Part shown: positions 34,552-41,278 of the stretch, in pieces
How the letters are laid out: every line of letters begins with the position of its first letter
Position numbering within the stretch: position 1 is the stretch's first letter
NCBI GenBank assembly: GCA_017527825.1
Contig: JAFXPO010000031.1
Span: forward strand, 1-64,000
DNA: 64,000 bases
Reading direction: 5' to 3'
Origin: Oscillospiraceae bacterium
GTDB lineage: Bacteria > Bacillota > Clostridia > Oscillospirales > Oscillospiraceae
Notes under the pieces: model-generated
The model's input: the letters and a program-made list of their open reading frames with translations, nothing else
Databases searched by the model: none
Told to the model about the DNA's origin: nothing
Translations under genes and position numbers: made by a program

Positions 34552-35909
34552 TTTGACCTCCTTTTTATTCCGGTTGATGGTTCCGTACTGTGCCGCATGG
34601 GATTCAGCAGCGCCAGAGCCATCCAAAAGTACGGAGTTGAAATGGGGGAGCTGATGCCGAAAAACGCCTGGATGCAGTATCCGAGGATCGCGCACCCGCA
34701 AACAGCGGTGACCGGCTCATCCGCGCAGCGGCGCACCCACCGGACAGCGGACGCGATCAGCGCCGCGAGATAGAGCGCGAGGGCGGCTGCGCCCTGATTC
34801 ACCAGAATGTTCAGATACTCGTTGTGCGCGGTGTCGATGGAGCTGTGGATCAATATGCCGAGGGCTTCATCATACCGTTCAAAGGCGGCGTCCGTGCGCA
34901 GCCCCAGCGTGTCCGGTCCTCCGCCGAAAAGCGGATGCTCCGGCACGAGGGCAAGGGCATTGCGCCAGATGTAGAGCCGCCCGGAGCCGAAATCGTCGTC
35001 CCAGCGCCCGCGCATCAGCTCGGACGCCTCGTAGAGGAACCCGCCCATCCTGCCGCCGAAGGCATAGACCGCGACGGCAAAGAGAACAATCCCGCAGGCG
35101 ACGCCGAGCGCGGCGCGCTTCCGGGCGGTTTTCCCCTCACACAGAAGCGGAGCGGACAGCACCAGCGCGCCGCCCACGCCCAGAACGCCGCCCGCGACGA
35201 ACGCCTTGAGCAGTACGATCAGGCAGAGGATCATTGGCGCCGGCAGCAAAAAGCGGAGCCGATCCCCCTTGCCGCGGAGGAGCGCGGCGCAGAAGGCGGG
35301 GATTGACAGGCTCAGCACCGCGGAGAGAATGTCCACGTTGCCGATGGTACCCAAAAACTCGCCCGCATACTGCTTGTACGCCCCGTAGTAGTTCATGCCC
35401 TCCGGGTACAGATGGAGCGGATTGTATCCGGCGAACTGGATCAGGCAGATGACGCAGTTGACGCTGATTGCCGCCGCGAACAGCCAAAGCATCCAGCGCC
35501 GGGGTCGAGCGTAGGCGGAAACCAGCAGAAAGCTCACAACATACAGCGTGATGGCGGCAAGCCCCTCGCAGCGGACGCTGCCCCACAGCGCCGTCGGGCG
35601 ATGCTCGGACAGAGCCGCGGAGAGCGCGGTGACAAGGAGATAGCCGAGAAAAAGCCAGTGCGGCGGGGACAGCGCCGACCCAAGCCCCCGCGGCGACGGC
35701 AGCGGGGCGGCGCCGACGAGGGCAAGCTCCAGACGGGCGAGCAGCGCCGCGGCGGCATAAATACCGGTGAGCCACAGGTACAGTTGCCATTTTTGCACGG
35801 TGATGGATTGATAGCCTTGCCCCGGATAGAGCAGATACAGGCACAAAAGAGCGGCAAGATAGAGCGATGTAATCGCGGAACAGACGTTCCGGCTGTGCTG
35901 ATTCCGCAT
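34548..35909 (-). CDS. O-antigen ligase / polymerase-like membrane protein (Wzy_C)
   Basis: A 453-residue polytopic protein with about eleven hydrophobic helices and a large external loop. The loop and flanks match the Wzy_C/WaaL signature: SGRLYIWRNALALVPEHPLF, GGGPDTLG and the downstream DTAHNEYLNILVNQG with the invariant His-Asn. Family enzymes transfer or polymerise lipid-linked glycans. In a Gram-positive, the likely product is a surface or secreted polysaccharide, or glycosylation of the co-transcribed surface protein; this is inference, as no other glycan genes are near. ATG 35909 follows GGGAGG at 6 bases. Confidence 0.87.
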   Translation of the reverse strand: MRNQHSRNVCSAITSLYLAALLCLYLLYPGQGYQSITVQKWQLYLWLTGIYAAAALLARLELALVGAAPLPSPRGLGSALSPPHWLFLGYLLVTALSAALSEHRPTALWGSVRCEGLAAITLYVVSFLLVSAYARPRRWMLWLFAAAISVNCVICLIQFAGYNPLHLYPEGMNYYGAYKQYAGEFLGTIGNVDILSAVLSLSIPAFCAALLRGKGDRLRFLLPAPMILCLIVLLKAFVAGGVLGVGGALVLSAPLLCEGKTARKRAALGVACGIVLFAVAVYAFGGRMGGFLYEASELMRGRWDDDFGSGRLYIWRNALALVPEHPLFGGGPDTLGLRTDAAFERYDEALGILIHSSIDTAHNEYLNILVNQGAAALALYLAALIASAVRWVRRCADEPVTAVCGCAILGYCIQAFFGISSPISTPYFWMALALLNPMRHSTEPSTGIKRRSK

Positions 35910-35944
35910 CCCATCCCTCCCTCACCGAGTTTAGTAATTGATTT

Positions 35945-35973
35945 ATTATACCAGCCTTTTTGCGGAGATACAA
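35945..35973 (-). promoter_or_regulatory. Promoter of Wzy_C/surface-protein operon
   Basis: Minus-strand TTGTAT, 17 bases, TATAAT, 36 bases before the start codon. Confidence 0.75.
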
Positions 35974-36000
35974 CAAAAAAAGCGGTGCGCTGATTGCCCG

Positions 36001-36029
36001 TTGCAAAAGGCAGGCGCCACTGCTATAAT
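36001..36029 (+). promoter_or_regulatory. Promoter of pepF
   Basis: TTGCAA, 17 bases, TATAAT, 40 bases before the start codon. Confidence 0.8.
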
Positions 36030-36068
36030 CAGTTTCGCATTTTATCTCATTTTGGAGGAAAAAAGTTG

Positions 36069-37862
36069 ATGTTGAATCCCAATACCAAACGTGACGACGT
36101 ACCGGCTGAGTACACATGGAACCTTGCCGACCTCTATGAGAGCGACGAGGCGTGGCGCAGGGAGAACGAGGCGCTGCGCGCGCTGCCAGAACAGGTCAAG
36201 GCGTATCAGGGCAGGCTGGGCGCGAGCGCGGCGGAGCTGCTGGCGTATTTCCGTCTAGCCGATGAGGGCAACCTGCGCTACAGCCGCCTTGTCAACTACG
36301 CGATGCGCAAGGCGGATCAGGATCAGGGCGACAGCGTCTATCAGGATATGAACGGCAAAGCGATGAGCGCCGTTGTCTCCATTTCCAGCGCGATGTCCTT
36401 TGCCGCGCCGGAAATCATGGCGATCCCGGACGAAACGCTGGAGCGCTTCTTCGCCGAGGAGCCGGCGCTGGAGGAGTACCGCCGCAGCGTTTACCAGATT
36501 CGCCGCCGCAAGGCGCACATCCTCTCCCCTGCCGAGGAAAAGCTCCTCGCCGCCGCGGGCGAGGTCTCCAACGCGCCGGGGCAGATCGGCTCCATCTTCC
36601 GCAACGCCGACCTGAGCTTCCCCGACGTGGAGGACGGAGAGGGCAAACAGTACACGCTGACCAACGGCTCCTTTGTCCCGCTGGAGGAAAGCGCCGACCG
36701 TGTGCTGCGCAAGAACGCTTTCGAGACATATTACGGCGTGCTGGGTCAGTTCCGCAACACCAGTGCCACGCTGCTGGACGCGCAGTTCAAGCAGCTCCGC
36801 TTCCACTCTGAGGCGCGGGGCTACGCGTCCACGCTGGAGGCAAGCCTGGACGTGACAGAGGTACCCACCTCGGTCTATCACAATCTGATCGATACCGTAC
36901 ACGCCAATCTGGACAAAATGTACCGCTATGTCGCGCTGCGCAAGAAACTGCTGGGCGTGGACGAGCTGCACATGTACGACGTCTACACCCCGATCGTCTC
37001 CGACGTCGCCCGCAAAATCGACTACGAGGAGGCGAAGGCGACGGTGCTCGACGCGCTGGCAGTGCTGGGTGAGGACTATACCGCGATGCTCCGGCAGGGC
37101 TTTGAAAACCGCTGGATTGACGTGTACGAAAACGCCGGCAAGCGCAGCGGCGCCTATTCCGCCGGCGGCCGCCCGCATCCCTACGTCCTGCTCAACCATA
37201 AGGACACCCTTGACAGCATGTTTACTCTGGCGCACGAGATGGGTCATTCCCTGCACACCTGCTACAGCGTGAAAAACCAGCCGGTTTCCACCAGCGACTA
37301 TGTGATCTTCGTGGCGGAGGTCGCGTCCACCTGCAACGAGGTCCTGCTCATGCGCTATCTGCTGGGCAAGACCACGGACAAGAAAGAGCGTGCGTACCTC
37401 ATCAACCACTTCCTTGATTCCTTCAAGGGCACCGTCTACCGTCAAACGATGTTCGCGGAGTTCGAGCTTGCCATGGGAAAGATGGCGGAGACGGGCGATA
37501 CTCTCACCGCCGACGCGCTGTGCGGGAAGTATCTTGCCCTCAATAAGCTCTACTTTGGTCCCGACATGTTCTCAGACGACGGCATCGCGCTGGAGTGGTC
37601 GCGCATTCCACACTTTTATTACAACTATTATGTGTTCCAGTACGCCACCAGCTTCTGCGCCGCCGTGGCGATCGCGGATCGCATCCTGAAGGAGGGCAAG
37701 ACGGCGGTCGCGGAGTACAAAAATTTCCTCTCCGGCGGCAGCAGCGCCGACCCGATCTCCCTGCTGAAAATCGCGGGCGTGGATATGAGCACCCCCGCGC
37801 CGGTGAACGCCGCGCTCTCCCTCTTCGGTGAGCTGGTTGCCGAGATGGAAAAACTGGGCTGA
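36069..37862 (+). CDS. pepF: Oligoendopeptidase F (M3B metallopeptidase)
   Basis: A 597-residue cytoplasmic zinc peptidase cleaving short peptides. The zinc-binding motif FTLAHEMGHSLHT (His-Glu-x-x-His, about 393-397) and the third ligand region VAEVASTCNEVLL are intact, as are the substrate-side GRPHPYVLLNH and the C-terminal HFYYNYYVFQYATSF. The length matches PepF (about 600). The start is ATG 36069; TTG at 36066 is a possible alternative, since GGAGG (36052-36056) is 12 bases from the ATG. It is a single gene with its own promoter, and no clear terminator follows. Confidence 0.95.
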   Translation: MLNPNTKRDDVPAEYTWNLADLYESDEAWRRENEALRALPEQVKAYQGRLGASAAELLAYFRLADEGNLRYSRLVNYAMRKADQDQGDSVYQDMNGKAMSAVVSISSAMSFAAPEIMAIPDETLERFFAEEPALEEYRRSVYQIRRRKAHILSPAEEKLLAAAGEVSNAPGQIGSIFRNADLSFPDVEDGEGKQYTLTNGSFVPLEESADRVLRKNAFETYYGVLGQFRNTSATLLDAQFKQLRFHSEARGYASTLEASLDVTEVPTSVYHNLIDTVHANLDKMYRYVALRKKLLGVDELHMYDVYTPIVSDVARKIDYEEAKATVLDALAVLGEDYTAMLRQGFENRWIDVYENAGKRSGAYSAGGRPHPYVLLNHKDTLDSMFTLAHEMGHSLHTCYSVKNQPVSTSDYVIFVAEVASTCNEVLLMRYLLGKTTDKKERAYLINHFLDSFKGTVYRQTMFAEFELAMGKMAETGDTLTADALCGKYLALNKLYFGPDMFSDDGIALEWSRIPHFYYNYYVFQYATSFCAAVAIADRILKEGKTAVAEYKNFLSGGSSADPISLLKIAGVDMSTPAPVNAALSLFGELVAEMEKLG

Positions 37863-37919
37863 CGCCCCGATGCAGCCACCGATCCGCCGCGGAATTCCGC
37901 GCCCGGCTCGTTCCGGCTG

Positions 37920-38051
37920 TTACAGCTCCGGCACGGCGACGGTTTTGACGTTTTTGATGATATTGCCGCTTGCCTGCCCGGTGACGCGGTCAGGCAGCGC
38001 GCCCAGCGCCGCGCGGCTGAGAGTCCGTCGTTTTTGCCGTGGTTTTTTCAT
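37920..38051 (-). CDS. Possible small basic protein (43 residues)
   Basis: A short open frame in the 340-base gap after pepF, beginning MKKPRQKRRTLSRAALGALP and ending NVKTVAVPEL. It is rich in Arg and Lys at the N-terminus. No convincing ribosome site is seen and I recognise no family, so it may be a remnant of a longer gene or not coding. Confidence 0.3.
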   Translation of the reverse strand: MKKPRQKRRTLSRAALGALPDRVTGQASGNIIKNVKTVAVPEL

Positions 38052-38204
38052 TGTATCGCCGAAGGATTTCAGATTTTCAGACGGTCACGCGGGACGCGAA
38101 ATTTTTTTCGACGCGACCCCCAAAAATCGGAAACCGCCTCCGAAGTATATAGCAGAGGGCGGAGGAACCCCCGCCCCAAAGATTATTTCAGGAGGCGCAT
38201 TCAC
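38052..38204 (+). other. Structured leader of the DUF4956 gene
   Basis: This stretch holds no gene. It contains CCTCCG...CGGAGG and GGGCGG...CCGCCC inverted repeats at 38131-38178 just before the ribosome site, and a TATATA at 38147-38152 that could be a -10 box. Confidence 0.3.
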
Positions 38205-38870
38205 ATGCTGCAATCGATTATTTCCGGCACCGAGATCACCACAACCGCTTTTCTTGCCTGCACGGCGGTCTCGCTGCTCCTCGGTCTCGGCGCCGCGGCG
38301 CTGAGCATGTATAAAAGCAAGTATTCCCAGAGCTTCGCGCTGACCCTCGCCATGCTGCCCGCGGTGGTACAGCTCATCATCATGCTGGTCAACGGCAACA
38401 TCGGCGTCGGCGTCGCCGTCGCCGGTACGTTTGGTCTGGTGCGCTTCCGCTCCGCCAACGGCACGGCGAAGGAGATCGGCTCGATCTTCCTCGCCATGGC
38501 GATCGGGCTTGCCACCGGCATGGGCTACTTAGCGCTCGCGGCGGTGTTCTTCGCCATCATGGCGGCGTTCACGCTGATTCTGACGACCCTGAACTTCGGC
38601 GGCCGCGGCGCGGACGAGCGCGAGCTTAAGATTACCATTCCCGAAAACCTCGACTACGACGGACTGTTCGACGACCTGTTCGCCAAGTATGCCCGCTCTG
38701 CGGACTTAGAGCGTGTCAAGACCACAAACATGGGTACGCTCTACGAGCTGAGCTACAGCATCGTCCTCAAGGACGCCCATTCCACAAAGGCGTTCCTCGA
38801 CGAGCTGCGCACGCGCAACGGCAACCTGAACATCGTCTGCGGCAAGCCCGTCCCCAAGACGGCGTTATGA
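38205..38870 (+). CDS. DUF4956 family membrane protein
   Basis: A 221-residue protein with a membrane N-terminal half (helices in AFLACTAVSLLLGLGAAAL, TLAMLPAVVQLIIMLV, FLAMAIGLATGMGYLAL, FFAIMAAFTLILTTL) and a soluble C-terminal domain of about 80 residues. The linking motif GVAVAGTFGLVRFRSANGTAKEIG is characteristic of DUF4956. Such genes usually accompany a VTC-type polyphosphate polymerase or CotH kinase; neither is here. Instead the next gene, a secreted metallo-beta-lactamase lipoprotein, overlaps by 4 bases. ATG 38205 follows AGGAGG. Confidence 0.85.
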   Translation: MLQSIISGTEITTTAFLACTAVSLLLGLGAAALSMYKSKYSQSFALTLAMLPAVVQLIIMLVNGNIGVGVAVAGTFGLVRFRSANGTAKEIGSIFLAMAIGLATGMGYLALAAVFFAIMAAFTLILTTLNFGGRGADERELKITIPENLDYDGLFDDLFAKYARSADLERVKTTNMGTLYELSYSIVLKDAHSTKAFLDELRTRNGNLNIVCGKPVPKTAL

Positions 38871-39718
38871 GAACAAGAAAGCTGCAAATCGCAGCGCTGC
38901 TGCTTACCTTAACAATGCTTCTTACCGCCTGTGCCTCCGGCGCGAAAAAAGCGCCGGGGGACAGCGCGTCAGCCGCGACGCTGGACGCGCACTTCTTCGA
39001 CGCGGGCAAGGCGGACGCGATCCTGCTGACCACGGCGGACAGCGCCGTATTGATCGACGCGGGAGAGAAAGGCTTCGGCAAGACCATCCTCGCGTATCTG
39101 GAGGAGCAGGGCGTCGAGAAACTCGACTGTCTGATCGTCACCCACTTCGACAAGGATCACGTCGGCGGCGCGGCGAAGGTCATCAACAGCGTCGCTGTCG
39201 GCACGGTGCTGCAAAGCAACAGTCCCAAGGACAGCGATGAGTACGAAAAGTACGTCAAAGCGCTTGAAAAATCCGACATTGAGCCGGTCACGGTGCGCGA
39301 AACACTGACCTTTACGCTGGACGGCGTGACCTACACCGTTGATCCCCCGGCGCAGGAGAGCTACGCCGACGATCCGAGCAACAATTCCTCGCTGATCGTC
39401 TCCGTCGTCAACGGTGCGGACAGCTTTCTGTTCACCGGCGACGCGCAGACCGCGCGGCTGGCGGAGTTTTTGAGCGGCGACGTTTCGGCGTGCGACGTGC
39501 TCAAGCTCCCCCATCACGGGCAGGACGAGCCGCTTTTGGATGCCTTGCTGGACGCGACGTCGCCCGCCTACGCGGTCATCACCTCCTCGGACGACGAGCC
39601 GGAGAGCGACGCCGTGGTCGCGGCGCTGGAGCGCGCGGGCGCGACGGTGCTGCTGACCCGCAGCGGCGCGGTGACACTTCGCAGCGGCGGCGACGGCGTA
39701 CAACTCCTCGCGGAATAA
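38867..39718 (+). CDS. ComEC-type metallo-beta-lactamase lipoprotein
   Basis: A 283-residue extracellular lipoprotein (LLLTLTMLLTACASG, lipid Cys 22) consisting of a metallo-beta-lactamase fold like the external domain of ComEC. Metal ligands are visible in LIVTHFDKDHVGGAA (His, Asp, His), SFLFTGDAQ (Asp) and LKLPHHGQDE (His-His). There is no ComEC membrane channel. Family members are nucleases or phosphodiesterases, so it may degrade external DNA or nucleotides; the substrate is unknown. It overlaps the DUF4956 gene (ATGA), implying that the two work together. Confidence 0.87.
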   Translation: MRTRKLQIAALLLTLTMLLTACASGAKKAPGDSASAATLDAHFFDAGKADAILLTTADSAVLIDAGEKGFGKTILAYLEEQGVEKLDCLIVTHFDKDHVGGAAKVINSVAVGTVLQSNSPKDSDEYEKYVKALEKSDIEPVTVRETLTFTLDGVTYTVDPPAQESYADDPSNNSSLIVSVVNGADSFLFTGDAQTARLAEFLSGDVSACDVLKLPHHGQDEPLLDALLDATSPAYAVITSSDDEPESDAVVAALERAGATVLLTRSGAVTLRSGGDGVQLLAE

Positions 39719-39723
39719 AAATC

Positions 39724-39752
39724 TTGCAATTTGACGCGTGCTGTGCTATGCT
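39724..39752 (+). promoter_or_regulatory. Promoter of the TPP riboswitch / thiT unit
   Basis: TTGCAA, 17 bases, TATGCT, directly upstream of the riboswitch. Confidence 0.75.
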
Positions 39753-39760
39753 GTCACACG

Positions 39761-39850
39761 AACAGGGGAGCTTGTGTGACAGGCTGAGAGGAAGCAGACA
39801 GCTTCGACCCTTTACCTGATCCGGGTAATGCCGGCGTAGGGAGAGGATAT
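39761..39850 (+). promoter_or_regulatory. TPP (THI-box) riboswitch
   Basis: The conserved blocks occur in order: CAGGGGAGC, GGCTGAGAGGA, GACCCTTTACCTGAT, CCGGGTAATGCCGGCG and TAGGGAGA. These are the pyrimidine- and pyrophosphate-binding parts of the thiamine pyrophosphate aptamer. An intrinsic terminator follows, so bound TPP should stop transcription of thiT. Confidence 0.96.
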
Positions 39851-39864
39851 CGACATGCGTTGTG

Positions 39865-39896
39865 GAAACCGCCCTGTTTTGGGGCGGTTTCTTTTT
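39865..39896 (+). terminator. Riboswitch-controlled terminator
   Basis: A 10-bp stem GAAACCGCCC / GGGCGGTTTC with a 7-base loop, then TTTTT, between the TPP aptamer and the thiT start. Confidence 0.92.
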
Positions 39897-39934
39897 CGCG
39901 TCACGCATCCCGTATTTGTAAGGAGGAGACATTC

Positions 39935-40483
39935 ATGAACACCAAATCGCACTTCACCACCCGCATGCTCACCGAGGGCGCGCTGATGGTCGCTGCGGCG
40001 GAGGCGCTGGGCTACATCAAGCTCTGGCACATGCCGGAGGGCGGCTCGATCTCGCTGATGATGCTGCCTATCGTGCTCTACGCCGTGCGCTGGGGGCTAG
40101 GCGGCGGATTGCTCGCGGGCTGCGCGCTGGGCGTGATCGACTTCATGCTCGGCGGCGGCATCGCCATCGGCTGGCAGTCCATCCTGGGCGACTACGTCAT
40201 CGCCTGCACGCTCATCGGACTTGCGGGCGTGGGTCACAAGCGCGGCACGGCGGGGGTGGTCCTCGGCTCGATCGTCGGCTGTCTCGGTCGCTACGCCGCC
40301 GTGTGGGTTACGGGCGCGACGCTCTGGGGCGAGTACATGTACGACATCTACGGCTTGCCCATGACGAACGAGTGGGTCTATTCCGCGCTCTACAACCTGC
40401 CGGTGCTGGTTTCCGGCGCGCTGACCACCGTCGCGGCGGTCGCGCTGATTCCGGCGATGAAGAAGCTGCCCAAGGCGGCATAA
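39935..40483 (+). CDS. thiT: Thiamine-specific ECF transporter S-component
   Basis: A 182-residue membrane protein with six hydrophobic helices that captures thiamine for the shared ECF energising module (not in this window). Family cues are EALGYIKLWHMPEGGSISL near the start, GGGIAIGWQSILGDYVIACT (the usual Q-x-x-L-D-Y region) and NEWVYSALYNLPVLV near the end. Control by the TPP riboswitch directly upstream confirms the thiamine link. ATG 39935 follows AAGGAGGAG. It supplies cofactor for enzymes such as the split transketolase 10 kb away. Confidence 0.95.
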   Translation: MNTKSHFTTRMLTEGALMVAAAEALGYIKLWHMPEGGSISLMMLPIVLYAVRWGLGGGLLAGCALGVIDFMLGGGIAIGWQSILGDYVIACTLIGLAGVGHKRGTAGVVLGSIVGCLGRYAAVWVTGATLWGEYMYDIYGLPMTNEWVYSALYNLPVLVSGALTTVAAVALIPAMKKLPKAA

Positions 40484-40484
40484 A

Positions 40485-40518
40485 AAAGCGGCTCCGAACT
40501 TGCGTTCGGAGCCGCTTT
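40485..40518. terminator. Bidirectional terminator between thiT and HIT gene
   Basis: A 15-bp stem AAAGCGGCTCCGAAC / GTTCGGAGCCGCTTT (40485-40499 with 40504-40518). Confidence 0.85.
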
Positions 40519-40523
40519 ATCGT

Positions 40524-40943
40524 TTAAAGCGCCGCTTTGAGCTTTTCGATGATCTCGGCGTACTCCTCATCCTTGAGGAACACCTTGCCGGGGTTCATCT
40601 CGAACACGCCGCCCCACTCGAAGCCGTCCTTGTACTTCGGGACGAGGTGCATGTGCAGGTGGCAGCCGGTGTCGCCGTAAGCGCCGTAGTTGAGCTTGTC
40701 GGGATGGAACACGGCGTGGATCGCCTTTGCGGCGCGGTTGACGTCGGCAAAGAACGCGTCGCGCTCGGCGTCGCTGATGTTGACGATCTCGCTGACGTGG
40801 TCCTTGTACGCCACGATGCAGCGGCCGGGATGGCTCTGTTCTTTAAAGAGGATGAGGGTGCTGACGCTGAGGTCGCAGACGTAAATGCCGAACCTGTCCA
40901 GCAGCTCGCCGCGCATGCAGTAACCGCAATTTTGGTCTTTCAT
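40524..40943 (-). CDS. HIT-family nucleotide hydrolase/transferase
   Basis: A 139-residue protein of the histidine-triad superfamily, hydrolysing nucleoside phosphoramidates or dinucleoside polyphosphates. The triad GCHLHMHLVPKYKDG is intact, and SHPGRCIVAYKDHVSEI is the usual nucleotide-side segment. Two cysteines near the start (NCGYCMRGE) may help bind zinc, as in other HIT proteins. ATG 40943 follows AGGAGGAAT. It is a single-gene unit with its own promoter. Confidence 0.92.
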   Translation of the reverse strand: MKDQNCGYCMRGELLDRFGIYVCDLSVSTLILFKEQSHPGRCIVAYKDHVSEIVNISDAERDAFFADVNRAAKAIHAVFHPDKLNYGAYGDTGCHLHMHLVPKYKDGFEWGGVFEMNPGKVFLKDEEYAEIIEKLKAAL

Positions 40944-40978
40944 GGGAATTCCTCCTGTTTTTGTTATGACTTGGGGCT

Positions 40979-41006
40979 ATTATACCACGTTTGGAAGGAA
41001 ACGCAA
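40979..41006 (-). promoter_or_regulatory. Promoter of HIT gene
   Basis: Minus-strand TTGCGT, 16 bases, TATAAT, 36 bases before the start codon. Confidence 0.65.
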
Positions 41007-41043
41007 GTAATGTTACGCTTATGTTACAATTGGTCGCAAGCTC

Positions 41044-41072
41044 TTGATTTTTGCCGCGCGGTCGGTTATGAT
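41044..41072 (+). promoter_or_regulatory. Promoter of the S-layer protein gene
   Basis: TTGATT, 17 bases, TATGAT. The start of transcription near 41080 leaves a leader of about 200 bases before the start codon. Confidence 0.75.
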
Positions 41073-41177
41073 GCGACCGTAAGATCAATGGGGGAAGCCC
41101 GGCTGACGTGGGAAACGGAACGGTCGGACGCGAGTGGTGACCGCGAACGGTCGCGCCGCCCCGCGGACAGACGACGC

Positions 41178-41221
41178 GGGATTTGTTTAACGCGCGTTGG
41201 CTAGTCCGCTAACCAAATCCC
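41178..41221 (+). promoter_or_regulatory. Stem-loop in S-layer mRNA leader
   Basis: GGGATTTG pairs with CAAATCCC, enclosing a second stem GTTGGC / GCTAAC. Long structured leaders are common in very abundant surface-protein mRNAs, where they slow decay. Confidence 0.55.
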
Positions 41222-41278
41222 TCGTGTTGGCTCAAGCCATTGAGACTTGCGAAATTTTTGAAAGGAGAGTGACTTATC

